Shown here: positions 34,809-47,700 of the stretch, piece after piece
Layout: each line of letters begins with the position of its first letter
Position numbering within the stretch: the first letter of the stretch is position 1
NCBI GenBank assembly: GCA_016748015.1
Contig: JAAOMT010000678.1
Coordinates: 228,389-292,388, forward strand
Source of the DNA: Geosiphon pyriformis
Lineage: Eukaryota > Glomeromycota > Glomeromycetes > Archaeosporales > Geosiphonaceae
Direction of reading: 5' to 3'
DNA length: 64,000 nt
Position numbers and translations under genes: made by a program
The notes under the pieces: model-generated
What the model was told of the DNA's origin: nothing
Databases searched by the model: none
What the model saw: the letters and a program-made list of their open reading frames with translations, nothing else

Positions 34809-37242
34809 CAGAACAATTTAGCTCCAGAAAGGTTGGTTGAAAATAACTAGGGATCTTTACAATATGTTAAGCTTTCTTGCGAAAAGATTGGAAGGAATCC
34901 TATCCGGGAGAAAATCCACAGGTTTCCGAAATTTCTTCCCAGCTCTGCAAAGAGTATATCTTTAGTGAAGAGTCGTTTTTTTTTTTTGCGAACAGATCCA
35001 ACGCGAAGAGAAATCAATTGAAATTTTCTTAAAATCGGACTCGCTTGCATTTTTATATTTTTTTAAATGTGATAGATCCCGGGATGACAGGATATCTAAA
35101 ATTAACCAATCAAGTGCAAGTCGGATCTCCTGTAATTTCTGGCGATCAATTTTCTAAAGGTAATAAATTTGAAAAATTTTATTATTTCTTGCAATAAAAT
35201 TTGTAAAAATAGCTTTTTATAATAATCAATTTAGTCATGCTAATGGTAAAAAATTATTATTGGGCGACAAATTTTAACTTCCAGATAATTGTAATAATAA
35301 ATGCTAATAAAATGATCAGATAAAGCGTGTAGCTACCTAAATATCTCATAATAATCGTGAGATAGTTAGATGATACATTTCGAATGCTGCTCACTAAATA
35401 CGGATGGATTGTAAAACATCAATAATACTAGGCATTGGTGAAATTCTTCGTCGGATGTGCGAGACCGCTTTGTCAAGTTGCCAGGCCCTATATTTCTTAG
35501 GTATCGACTTTTTTCGAAATGAGTGCACAGGCGAAAAATTCTTCCAATGTCACAAGAGCCTATTTACCCATGCCTTTAGAGAGATGAGGGGTGTGCGAAC
35601 GCCAGATCAATAAAGACTGAATGGACGGAGCTGTCCCCTTGAGTTTCGCGGACTTGTCTTTGCGTATCGTAGACCCAAGAAAACATCTATTCCTTGATGA
35701 TTAAGTTTGCCGTCAGATGTAATGTTGTGCCGGTAAGGCTACTTATTTTTTCTGCGCTTAGCTTTAAAGTGGAGAGTTCATAGCAGGAGTTATAAAAAAT
35801 TCAAAAATATAATCCTAGACATTTTTAGAAAATAAAATCTTACCTAACGAAGTATGAAGATATGAGACATAAAAGCAATTCTACAAAGATGATGAAAATT
35901 TCTGAGCGCGAATCGTAATACTGTAATGCAATGACTTAATTGACTGAAAAGAAAGATGAAGCATGTTGTCGCTGTGTATTACCTCTAATAAATTCGTCTC
36001 GTGCTGTCAGCCCCCTTCATCCGCGAACCGAACCTAAGCAACCTCATAAGAGCATGCCGAGACAAACGACACCCCTACAAAACTCTCATTTGCCAAAAAG
36101 AAGACGCTTTTGTTGAAACGTCATAAGCTTCAACCATTTCTTTTCCACAATACATTTTGCTTTTTAATACAACACTGACTCGACATCGCTGAGAAGTTCG
36201 TAGGTTGGAAGTCGAGAAAGGAGGCGTTTTTTGTCGCCTGAGATCCTCTTTTTGCTTGGGGCTAGAGACATGAGCGTAAAGATAATCTTAGAATGAGAAA
36301 TAGTAGAATATTTATAGAACTTATATTTAATAGAATTTTTTTTTTTAATATATTATTAAAGTAATATATATAAACAGAATTAAATTGGGCAATAAAAATT
36401 ATGTAAAAATTGATGATGCAATTAAATTTTGTGTGTATTTATACAAATATTGATTAAAAAAAACTTAAATAATGTATACGTAAATAATCTTTTATAACTG
36501 TTTATTTTGTGATTCTTACTTACAAATATTAATTAAAACTAAATTTTTAATTATAACACCAAACTCTTAAATAAACATTAACCAGGTTAAATCTCAAGTT
36601 TCGAACGTATGATCGGACATTTTGAATCAAAATTCAAGTTGGTTTACACTTTAGAAGGCAGAAACTCAATTCACCATCACCATTTAGCACATAATTGGGA
36701 TCATAATGATAAATAAGTGTTATTTCTACAGAATTTATTTAATAAAAAGTGTGTTTGTGCCTGTGTGTAAAAATATTTTACCTATGAAATGCCAAGGGTT
36801 TGGGAATTTAGAATGATGAATGCTAGGGGATTTATAAAAATACTTACTACTTAAAGCAGTGTATTGGTTGTATGAATAGTTTTTTGAATATAAAAAGTAC
36901 AATTAATGGTAATATTTTGGAGCTAATGATTTAAATGTATATTATTATGTATAAAGGGATATGATCTTAATCGAGGGACAATTGACTTGAAAGTCAATGA
37001 GCAGAAGTGAAGGTCAATTTCAAATGACTTTAGAAATCGAAAATACAAATAAATAGGTTATTCCAGGAAGAAGATATCTAATTATTCTACAAAACAAAAT
37101 CAATCCGTTAATATATGCCAAACTTCCCGATAGGATTGCCTCTGTTTCAGTGTTTCAGTAATATCTACAATATTAATCAGCTATTCGGAACTGAGCCCAA
37201 GCCAACTGTTTACGGCGGTATTCGGGAGTTTGATTCTAGAAT
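34809..37242. other. Intergenic, no supported gene
   Basis: 34809-35050 is the promoter side of the DDT-domain gene. A plus ORF at 35404-35613 (69 aa, Cys-rich) and its surroundings (35380-35780, 35940-36280) have a higher GC content than the AT-rich DNA around them and may be gene relics, but no family is recognised. 36290-36900 is AT-rich. 36950-37242 is probably the 3' flank of the next minus-strand gene. Confidence 0.35.
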
Positions 37243-40200
37243 TTATACTGTAGCCATTTGAACATCCACAGCTTCAACATATTCGTCATCGTCGTCCTCA
37301 GTATTGCTATCATCAATTTCCAACATGTTTGTGTAAGAAATAGTGCTTTTGAAGCCAAACGAGGTACCTAGTAACCATTCAACTATAAGAGCTTCTTCCA
37401 GTTCTTCCTCTTCATTATCTTCAACGGCATCTGCAAGCTCTCCATCTTCATCCTCACTTTCAAAAATTTTAGAATCATTTTGATAATCTTCTCGAATAAC
37501 CTCTGTCGACATTTCATCAACAAACTCCTCGACGATTTTTACTGCATCATCAATTGAAGGACTTCTTCCAACCCGTTTTCTTAAATGATCGAGGGCCTGG
37601 GGCGTAACAGTAATTTTAACGGGTAATGTGGGCTCCGAGAGTTTTACCTTGTGATCTTCGACGATCGATTCAACTTTGTTTGGCAAGGAGTTCGTGGTGG
37701 AACGAATACTTTCTTCAAATTTATTTATAATTGTTGCAGCCGTCGGGTTGGGAGTTGGAGTAATGGCAATTGGTAAGGGGGGAGACAAACTGTTCCTTGA
37801 TTTTCCTTGAGAAATTGGAGAACGAGGTGAAGCCGATCTTTTCTGGACTTCAGCCTGTTCTCTTTCGACTTGATTTGACATTGTTATTTTCGTAGAGTTT
37901 TGTCGTTGAGGTGGGGATGGTGTCGAAGAAATTGGCAAAGATTGCTCCAGCTTTTGAATCACTGTCACATTTGTTTGTTTTGCCCTTATCGGCACCGAAG
38001 TAGGAGGTTGTGGTGAACTTGATCTTCGAGATTTTGATGAACTCTGTGATACAGGTCGTGAGGAATAGGTTTGAAGTGTGTTACATGAAGAGCTTTGTTT
38101 TGAAAGTGAGGTTACTGATGTGATACTAGTCGTAGGAGTACTCTGAGTCGGTTTATTCAAGCTAGAACCGGCTTGAGTCAGTATCGAGAATTGTGAGCTT
38201 TTAGCTGCTATCGATGAGTGCCCATCGTGTTCTTCATCGTACATAACGGTAGGCTTGCGGTCAGTGTAATTACCACTAAATGTAGCTCGATTTGGTGTAC
38301 TTTGAGGGCTTCTAGTTGATGAGCTCATCGAATTTGTTTTTGAAAGATGCCGAGAATGACGTCCTTGAATTTCAATTTGATCAAAAATACTTGGTTCAGG
38401 ATTTTCTTCGGGTTTCGGTAGTTGTGGAATTTTTATTTGAACGTAACGCGGTTGCTTTTTACCCGATAAAGAGTTGATTGGGCTGGTAGAATTAGAACTT
38501 GAAGTTTCAAAACTAACATTCGAATGACTGGTTAACCTTTGTTCAGATACGCTTTGTTCATCAGAAAATGATGGTTTTCTAAATCTACCAAAGAGTTTCT
38601 TCAATTTCTTCTTCTTTTTCGCATTAACAGGGACTGCGGAGAGATCTGTTTGTTTGCTAAGCCCATCATTTTCTGCAAAAGTTGTTTTTTCACTAGGGGG
38701 AGTTGTAGCTAAAAAATCCATCAAATCTTGAGCTTGATGTCTTCGTTTGAGTTTCTTCTGACCCTCATCAAGAAATATACTATCGTCATCATCGTCGTCT
38801 TCCAAATTTAATTGACTTGGTCTCTGTTTCGGTTTAGAAGTTGATAAAGGCTCCCCTAGTCGAGCCAATCTTGATTCTAATTGACCAACATTTGTATGCT
38901 TAGACTTGATGTTTGAGCCACTGAGAGATGTGGAAGTAGATGGTGTTTTTCTATTACTTATCGAAGAAGTCCTTGTAAAAGTGATTTGTGTGTTCTGGCC
39001 GAGCTGTGCGGGTGGATAAATAAAAGGGGAATTTGGTACTGAATTTGAATGATTTGCCAGGAGAGGAATGTGACGAGAACTGGTTGGCTGTCTTTCAGGT
39101 ACGGTTTCCAATTGATCTATGGATTTTACACGTCTGTTATGAGAGTCTTTATTTGAAGTTTTGTTTTTAAAACTAGATTTTCCAAATACGTCTTCGGGGC
39201 TACTATTCTTCAAAAACTCGTACAAAGTCTCTTTTTCTGGTTTCCGTCCTTTATGAGGTAACCAATCATCTTCATCGGATTCTTCAATGTTATTATTTGT
39301 CGGTAATGTTGAACCATTTGGTGGAATGATTCTTTCTCGCGCTACGGGTTCCCGAGGCGCTAGTTTAGGAGGCCTTTTATGAGATTCGATGGTGATCAAA
39401 CGGTTAGGCGTCAATGAAACTTTCATTGTCTGAGAGCTATTAATTAGCTGTTCAAAACTTTTCATCTTTTCCTGATTATCTTCCATACTAGAAATACTTT
39501 TCATATCAGCCTCCTTCTCCCCCGAACTTCCTAAACTTTGCATGCTTCTTGTCGATCTAGGCGTTTTAATATCTATGCTTGTTCGTTTAAAAGACTTGCT
39601 ACCACCAATTGAACCCATCCCATCCATTGAAGGTTTTCGCGTTCCATTGCCGCTGTTTTGACGATTTTTTGGTAATTGGGGTGAAAATGATCCATTACGT
39701 GATTTCACGGAATCTGTTGAATTACGTGATATAAATCCTTGAGATGTTGGTGAGGTGTAACTTCCATGTTTTTCTATTCCCAAGGGATGTAAATTTTATG
39801 CAAATGCGAGATTAACAAGGATTTCGAAATTTGAATTTTTTTTTCACAATAAATTTCCATTCCAATACAAAAATTGGTAAGGACTTACGAAATGAAATAT
39901 TTGAATTCTGCCCGGATGATTTGCTGGTAAATCCATTTTGTTCCTAGAAAGTTTTTTTTTAGTGAGCCTCATGATATTCAACTGAAAGTCAACATATTCG
40001 GGTAAGTCACATACCTCCATCTGCGATTTGAGCTCCATTCGAAGGAATAATGAAGAAATTTGAGGGTCTTCAGACAATGCTATATAAACTTCTTTAGCCT
40101 TTGCCACCTCAACCTTATGTTTCTCAGAAGTTTTGGCAACTAAAAATAATATATTCTCGCCAACATATTCCAAGACAGCAGTCAAATAAATTGCCAAACT

Positions 40201-40809
40201 TGGTGCAATGTGAATTCCATCAGAGCCGTGTGAATCCAAAAGCATGTCAGAATCGTATTCGTCAGCTCCACCTCGATCACCTAGGGTACTAAAATATTGA
40301 CATTTCATGCGAAATTGGTTGAAAACCTTTTGTAAAGGAAATGGTGATATGTCTATGGTTTTTTCCTTTGTATTGTCCGAATTTCCGCTCTCCACATAAG
40401 TTTTAAGTTCGAGCTCCGCTTCAAGAACAGCTCGTTTACCAACACTTGTGGGAAGCACGGTGCCAATGGCGGCTTTGATGCGGACCAAGTCCAAAGAGTG
40501 TGCGGCATCAATTAACAAGTATAAGAATTCGTCAAGGAAGGTGTTGATGGCCTTTAGTGCCTCAGATGAGATGCGGTAGGGAGCAACGTCCGCTATAATG
40601 GCGTTAGCTGCCCTTTGGGAAATATAAGGAGTGTCTAGCATAAAAAGAAATACCCAAAGACAATGGTGTGAAAAGGATGTGGAGAGTATACAAGTGTTGG
40701 TATAAGAGTGAGTTAGATGATTAGGAAGTGAGGAGGATCTAAGTGAACGTATGTAACAAGCGAGAGACACCGGTAACTCGTATAACAATACACAAAACGT
40801 GTGTGGTTC

Positions 40810-40842
<33 letters not shown>

Positions 40843-41080
40843 TTGTTGTTGTTGTTGTTGTTTTCTTGTTATTATTATTCTATAAGAGAAGTGAACATGA
40901 TATCAACTTTCTTGATTCAAAATTGTCTTTTTAAGAGGTAAAGTTTCTTAATAGTGGTCACTAATTGACAAGATCTGTAAGTATAGAAAACTTTCATTGC
41001 GACTATATAATATACATAAAAATAAGGGTAGAGATATTCAAAGATCAAGAGAACTTACTTTTTGAAGAGTCTACGGCCAT
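37243..41080 (-). CDS. Histone-fold-like N-terminus with long disordered Ser-rich tail (1075 aa)
   Basis: Four exons: 41080..41059, 40634..40015, 39943..39889, 39773..37243; phases 1, 0 and 1 fit and give 1075 aa. Exon 1 encodes MAVDSSK. Residues ~8-95 (ISQRAANAIIADVAPYRISS, then EALKAINTFLDEFLYLLIDA) look like a three-helix histone fold, which usually mediates dimerisation of chromatin or transcription proteins. Residues 95-220 are helical, with a YLTAVLEYVGENIL segment typical of histone-fold proteins. The remaining ~850 residues are Ser/Thr/Pro-rich with basic patches (KKKKKLKKLFGRFRKP) and an acidic C-terminal part (EDNEEEELEEA). I do not recognise the family. Two long ORFs that look like separate genes are joined here because the splice sites and phases fit; intron 2 (71 nt) can also be read through, which would end soon after. 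Confidence 0.7.
40811..40862. repeat. Compound (TAA)n(TTG)n microsatellite in an intron
   Basis: About ten TAA units followed by six to seven TTG units, lying in intron 1 (40635-41058) of the histone-fold-like gene. Confidence 0.9.
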
Positions 41081-43372
41081 TTTTTATTATTATAAATTGA
41101 TTAAAAAATATTTTAAATATTGAGATATATTTTGCTTTTTAAGAGAAGAGTTATGATGATGTCAAGGGTAAAAAACGTGGAATTTTTGGTGAAATCGCAA
41201 AAATTTTACTCTACCAATTAGACACCAAAATGACGGGATTTTATGGTAATTAGGTATTAGGTACAACCTTCAGAAACCCAAGACGGGATAAAGTAAAAAT
41301 GACTGATAAAGCGCAAAAGACACGAGTTTACACAACAGGGGGAACAAATAAACTAATAATTATCGGACTCTCTTCTTGTTTCGATGGTTCAAGATAAGAA
41401 AGGATTCAATGTAAAGCGATTTCCAAAAAACCATTATATCAAAAGGATATTTCTAGTAAAAATAAAATTAAAGTTTGTTTACGCGCGATTTCCGTCTTAA
41501 AAGATTATTATTAAATTTCTCTCCTAATTAAGATTACAATAAGTTTTTCCGTAATAAGAAATAAGTGTCAAAACAGCTACCAAAATATTTAGTTGCATTG
41601 TATCAAAATGTTTCACTCTTGAGAATGGTACAATTTGTGTAATGTTTGTAGAATAAATATCGAGAAAATTACAATTAAAACTTTATTAAATAAAATTAAT
41701 ATCTAAAATTTTATTATTTTGATTTATTATTTGATTTTATTGATAATTTCTCATATGTTAAATTCTTAATAATAGTTTTTGAATAATCAATATTAAACAA
41801 ATGTTTAATCCAACAAATATATTTACTTGAAAATAATTAATAATTAATATGCTAAATTTATAATTAATATTTTCTTAAATATATCTAAATTGTTATTTTT
41901 ATTAATTTTTTTAAATAAAAAGTTTTTAAAAATTAAATACAAATAAAATTTTGGTTAAAAGTAAAAAATATGATATATAAATATATAATTATTAATAATT
42001 AATAATAATTTATTAAAAATAATTAAAATAATATAAAATTACACATATTTATGTTCTAATTTTATTTGTTTATTTTTATTAACTTTAAATAAATAGCAAA
42101 TAAAATATATCTATTTATATTTTTTATATTTACAACATAATGATGTAATAATGCCAAAATAATATTTTTAATTGTATTTAAATTATATTTACATACATAT
42201 GTAACAATAATTAAGTTTTATTAAAAAATTTCTATAATTAACTAAATTTTATATATAATATGATTATATTTTTGTTTGGGAATTGTTTTCATTATTTTTT
42301 CTGAATAAAAAATCAAGTTTTCTAAGGTTTTGAAATTTCTCAATTTGGAAAATAATATTTATTGTAAACAAATCAATATATTCTTTTATGATTTGTCTTT
42401 TTTTTTGTGTATTATTTATTATAATCTCATCCCTCTTTGACTGAATTCAACTTTTCTTTCTACTCCTTCAATGCAAGGTACGCCAGTTTCACGTTTGTGA
42501 GAAGGCAGAAGGGTACCTTGTATATCAGTAAGTCAAGAGCAACGGCGTCTTGGGATTCTCATGCAGGGTTCAGTTGATGTTCTAGTTCTTAATAATTACA
42601 TAGACATGCAATCGTTTGGGTCTCTCCACCGCTGTCGCTTCCAACGACTTTATTAAAGAGCAAACATTGTTCTTGAAAAATTTTGTATGAGCATAGACCC
42701 GCAAATAACGTTAATAGTAGGTCATATCCTAAGGCAATGCCATGCATAACTTAAAGACCTGCGAGTATCTTTTCTTCACTTCTTTCGGCTAATAGAAAAG
42801 TAACAGTTCCCATTTGACTTTCCATTCCATCAGAAGCCTTGAAAATATTAGATAATCGAGGTTACCTATGTACGATAATGGTTTTGCGGCTCGACGAAGT
42901 ATTGAAAAAAAGGAGGTTGCGTGACGACTGTTAGAATGATTTACAACTAAAACACACTTTTAGAATATTTTGTTTCTTCGTAACCGTTAAAAAGTTTCGC
43001 AAAGTCGACTAAATCGGCTAATCATAAGTCATCTTTGCAGTATGGTGCAGCAACAATATCTGATGAGATCGCGTGATCCAGAAACCTCTCAAACAATTTA
43101 TATGTTTCGGCAGGACAAATAAATTTCTATTACATTTAGCCTAATAAAATTTCCGCTTTCCCAATTGATAAATTAAATGTTTCAACTGAACCAAACGCTG
43201 AAAATAAATGACAACAAAGGTCTACTTCCTTATAATCCACAAGAAGAATATAAACATTTCTCATTTACATCCCAATTATTCAAAGTATTTAATCTGTTTA
43301 TTATTTGAATGCCCTAAGAAACTAATCAATTTTAAAACATGAAGAGGTGGTTAAATAACATCAGTATAATAC
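41081..43372. other. Intergenic, AT-rich, with a GC-richer island
   Basis: 41081-41640 is the promoter side of the histone-fold-like gene. 41650-42420 is very AT-rich. 42430-43120 is less AT-rich and has frames broken by stops on both strands; it may be a decayed gene. It includes an 8-bp perfect inverted repeat, CAAGGTAC (42474-42481) and GTACCTTG (42513-42520). No RNA gene is convincing. Confidence 0.4.
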
Positions 43373-43991
43373 TTACATTTTAAATGGAAATATATTCCAA
43401 CGTTCCCACACCTTGCCTGTTACATAGGGGTCAGTCTCAATAAGTGCACGAACATCCTCCTCTGTTTCTGCCTCGAAGACCATTAAGCTACCATTCATTT
43501 TCTCAATTTTTGTATTTGAACTTAGCAAAGCGCCACCAAAATGAACTAATCCTTTTTCTTTCATTTCTTTGGTACGAGACAAGTGGGCCTGACGTACAGC
43601 AGAACGACGGGTCAAAGCTTCAGGATCTGTGTAGTCATGAGCTGTATTGATGAAACAAATTAATTATTTTGTAGAGATAAATAGGAACATATATTTCCCA
43701 TTACCAATTAACACGAATTGTTTCTTTGCTATAAAAGATTTTGATAAGTTTTAACACAGAGAATAACGATGATATTTTTTGAAAAATAAAATAAAATTTT
43801 ACGAACTATAAAAGGAAGAAGTAAAACTTCTCGTATTTGCTGCAAAAAAGATAAGTTTCAAGAACGTGAAAATTACTACCTGAGAAGTTTTAGTTTAGTA
43901 AAAAATGAGTTGCTTTACCCGCATAAAGACTCTTCGAGAATAAACGACCTCTTGAACGAAGTAGAGCATGAAATGGGGAAGAAGATAACAT
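43373..43991 (-). CDS. YciI-domain protein, probably mitochondrial
   Basis: Three exons: 43991..43919, 43728..43705, 43641..43373; phases 1 and 1, 121 aa. The core ~28-121 has the YCII-related layout: a first strand KKQFVLIAHDYTD, AHLSRTKEMKEKG, GGALLSS, GSLMVFEAETEEDVRALIE, and DPYVTGKVWERW near the end. The bacterial family has a His/Asp pair often proposed as catalytic, and here AHDYTD and the DP motif are both kept. The reaction of fungal members is not established. The first 24 residues are rich in Ser, Arg and Leu without acids (SSSPFHALLRSRGRLFSKSL), a typical mitochondrial import signal. It is divergent from COPA, with about 770 bp between. Confidence 0.8.
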
Positions 43992-44109
43992 ATTTCTTAT
44001 TACACGGAAATTTTAAAATAAATAATTAATAACAAAATTGAAAGATTACATTATAAATTTTATGTTTTAAATTTTTGTAAACTTTTACTTTTATAAATTT
44101 TAAAAACAG

Positions 44110-44166
<57 letters not shown>
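44110..44166. repeat. (AAT)n microsatellite
   Basis: About 18 perfect units between the two divergent genes. Confidence 0.95.
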
Positions 44167-44393
44167 TATTTATCTGTATTTTTTACTTTTGTGGCTTAAT
44201 TTATGAAAATCTAAAAATTATAATATGTAAAAAATTTAGTAAATTATAGAAATATAACAATAAAAATAATTAAATACATATAAAGTACATAATTTATATT
44301 TTTATAATTTAAAATAATAAATAAATTACATTCAAAAATTAAAATATAAATTAATATTTTAACATATTAAAAAAATTTTTGTAAAATATAATT

Positions 44394-44427
44394 TATTATT
44401 ATTATTATTGTTGTTGTTGTTGTTGTC
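44394..44427. repeat. Compound (TTA)n(TTG)n microsatellite
   Basis: Five TTA-type units then five TTG units, the same compound form as at 40811-40862. Confidence 0.85.
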
Positions 44428-44758
44428 TTTATTGTTATTTTTGTGATTATTTAAATAAAAACAATTATTTTGCAAATTATGAATATATTATAATTTATTA
44501 TTTTTGTATTTATATTATGAAAATATAATAATTTTAAATTATGTTAAATTAAAATACAGAAAAATCTATTTATTGGTAAACTATTTTTTTAAGATTAAGT
44601 GATTCAAAAACAAAGCATGAAGCAAAATTCTTAAACTGTAATCACTAATTGGTTATGCAATCATAATAAAATTTTCATTAATATTTAAAGTAGTTAAAAT
44701 TCAACAACGCCCAAGTTTTGGCACTATTTTCAGTTTGTATTCGCACCTAAAAATGCAA

Positions 44759-47700
44759 ATGTTAACAAAGGTAATTTTTTCTTTGGAAGGAGTGAGGCTT
44801 CACTTTTCTTGTGGGTCACATTTAGCAAGGTGTGATCTTTATTTGGCAGTTTATTAAGCCATGATTTTCCTGGTTTTTGTCGATAAAATTTTGCCTTGCT
44901 CTCATTCGGGTACTCCTTATTAAGTTTGAATCGAAAAGCAATCGTGTCAAAGGGATAGCATTCCACCCCAAAAGACCTTGGATTCTCGCCTCCCTTCACA
45001 ATGGCTGTATACAACTATGGGACTATCGCATGGGCACTCTTCTGGAACGCTTCGACGAACATGATGGTAATAGCTCATTGTACGTTTTTTTTTGTTTCAA
45101 GAATCCAGAATGCAAAATGATCGAAACCTCATTGAACCTTTTGGATTTCCTTAGGTCCAGTTCGAGGCATCGCCTTTCATCCCACTCAACCTTTGTTTGT
45201 GACAGGTGGCGACGATTACAAAATTAAAGTTTGGAATTATAAAACGCGAAAATGCTTGTTTACTCTTAATGGCCATCTTGATTACGTGCGTACTGTGTTT
45301 TTCCATCACGAATATCCTTGGATTCTCAGTGCATCCGACGACCAGACGATTCGTATTTGGAATTGGCAATCCCGAAATTGCATTGCTATATTGACCGGTC
45401 ATAATCACTATGTAATGTGCGCGCAGTTTCATCCGAAAGATGATTTAGTTGTGTCTGCTTCTTTGGATACATATGTCAGGGTTTGGGATATCTCAGGTAT
45501 TCTTTCATTAACTATTCATCTATTTTCCTCCTAGAATATAATTTATTATAAAACAACCTGCATAACCCTTTAATTGGGTCATTCTGATGCTTAGGTCTCC
45601 GAAAGAAAAATGCCGCTCCGAGCTCAATGACATTTGAAGATACCTTACATAGATCATCGGCGACACAAGCTGATATCTTTGGTAGCACAGACGCAGTTGT
45701 GAAATTTGTTGTTGAAGGACATGACCGTGGAGTCAATTGGGCTACCTTTCATCCCACACTCCCTTTGTTTGTTTCAGCTGGTGACGATCGTCAAATTAAG
45801 TTGTGGCGCATGAATGGTATTTTTCGAGGTTTTCAGTATTTCATATCAGATTAACCTATGGTAATTCCAACCTGATGATAAGTTTAAAAATAAGAAACAA
45901 AGGCCTGGGAAGTTGATACCTGTCGTGGACATTTCAACAATGTTTCCGCCGCTTTATTCCATCCAAGACAAGAATTAATTATATCAGATGCTGAAGATAA
46001 AACTATTCGTGTATGGGACATGTCTAAGCGAACCCTTGTTCAAACTTTTCGGCGAGAGCATGATAGATTTTGGGTCCTCACTGCTCACCCGGAGTTGAAT
46101 CTTTTTGCCGCTGGCAAGTATATATCATGTTTGGTATTTTCAAATTTTCAGAAGAATAAAACTATTTTGTAAATTTTTAATCAGGTCATGATAACGGTCT
46201 CATTGTATTTAAACTTGAACGGGAGAGGCCTGCTTACGCAGTGCATCAAACTCATTTATTTTATATAAAGGACAAATATTTGCGAGTTTACGATTTTACC
46301 GACGGATCAGATTCAACTCTCCTTTCAGTGCGGAAAATTGGTAGCCAGTTTATTCAACCACGATCATTATCCTACAATCCGGCTGAAAGGGCAATAATTC
46401 TCATTACAGTTAGCAGGCTTTTATTTTAAATTTGGCTATAATTGTCTTCGTCTTCTTCAGCTCCCATTATTTATTATCTCACCAGACCAATCAATATCAT
46501 GAATAGCCATCGGATGGTGGAACTTATGATTTATTACATCTTCCAAAAGACACTTCCGGGGAACCTCGCGAAGCTGCTGGAGATGGAAAACGTGGATCTG
46601 GGTCATCGGCAATTTTCATTGCCAGAAATCGATTTGCAGTCCTCGATAAGACACGTCAGGTATTGAAGATGACCCTATTTGTTTTTACTAAAAGCACCTC
46701 TCTAATATGATATTATCTACATTTTATAAGCAAATTGAAATCAAAGATTTAACCAATATAGTCACTAAATCTATAAAACCTCCAGCGACTGTAAATGAAA
46801 TCTTCAATGCTTGTAACGGGAATCTTTTACTTCTCAGCACCCTTACATCCGTTATATTGTATGATATCCAGCAGCGACAAACTATTGCTGAAATAAATAC
46901 TCCACCTGTAAAATATGTGGTATGGTCATCTGATCAGGGTCAAGTAGCATTACTAAGCAAGCATAGTAAGTTAATCTCATTAAGAACCAAAAGACTGAGC
47001 CATCTTATTGTGATCTGGACTAATAGAATGATGCCTTTTCCAATTAAAGCCATAACCATCGCTAACAAAACGTTAGAACAAAGCTGTCTCATTCACGAGA
47101 CAATCCGCATCAAGAGTGGGGCATGGGACGATGCAGGGATTTTTATCTATTCTACCCTCAACCATATCAAATATGCTCTGCCACAAGGGTATATTTCATA
47201 TTTCATATTTATAGTTGAGGTTTTTCTTTTCTTTGACATCTCTCTCATAACCATTCAGCGACAATGGAATAATACGTACACTCGATCAACCCATTTATCT
47301 CACCAAAGTCAAAGGCAAGAATGTTCACTGTTTAGACCGAGATGGTAAAACACGTGTCATTAGCATAGACCCCACAGAGTATCGTTTCAAATTATCGTTG
47401 ATCCAAAGAAATCATGATGAGGTATTGCAAATTATTCGAACCTCAAATTTGGTTGGTCAATCGATTATCGCATATTTACAGAAGAAGGGCTATCCAGAGG
47501 TAAATGATTCAAAAGTCATATTTCTATTTTAAAAGGAATTTATTGTTTAACCAATTAGTTGCAATCTTTCAGGTGGCACTTCATTTTGTACGTGATGACA
47601 AAACGCGATTTGATCTTGCTTTAGAGTGTGGGAACATTGAGGTAGCCTTGGAAACTGCAAAGAAAATGGATCGGGAGGACTGTTGGAATAAACTTGGCAA

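Larger units (their letters stand above)
43992..44758. promoter_or_regulatory. Divergent intergenic region between YciI and COPA genes
   Basis: This stretch must hold both promoters. It is AT-rich and includes an (AAT)n microsatellite (44110-44166) and a TTA/TTG tract (44394-44427). No specific binding site can be named. A short run of mixed sequence, CAACAACGCCCAAG, lies ~55 bp before the COPA start codon. Confidence 0.4.

Noticed and set aside
37243..39783. Separate 846-codon gene starting at 39783
   Set aside because: There is no ATG at its start (TTG GGA ATA), and it begins at a splice acceptor whose phase fits the upstream exon at 39943..39889.
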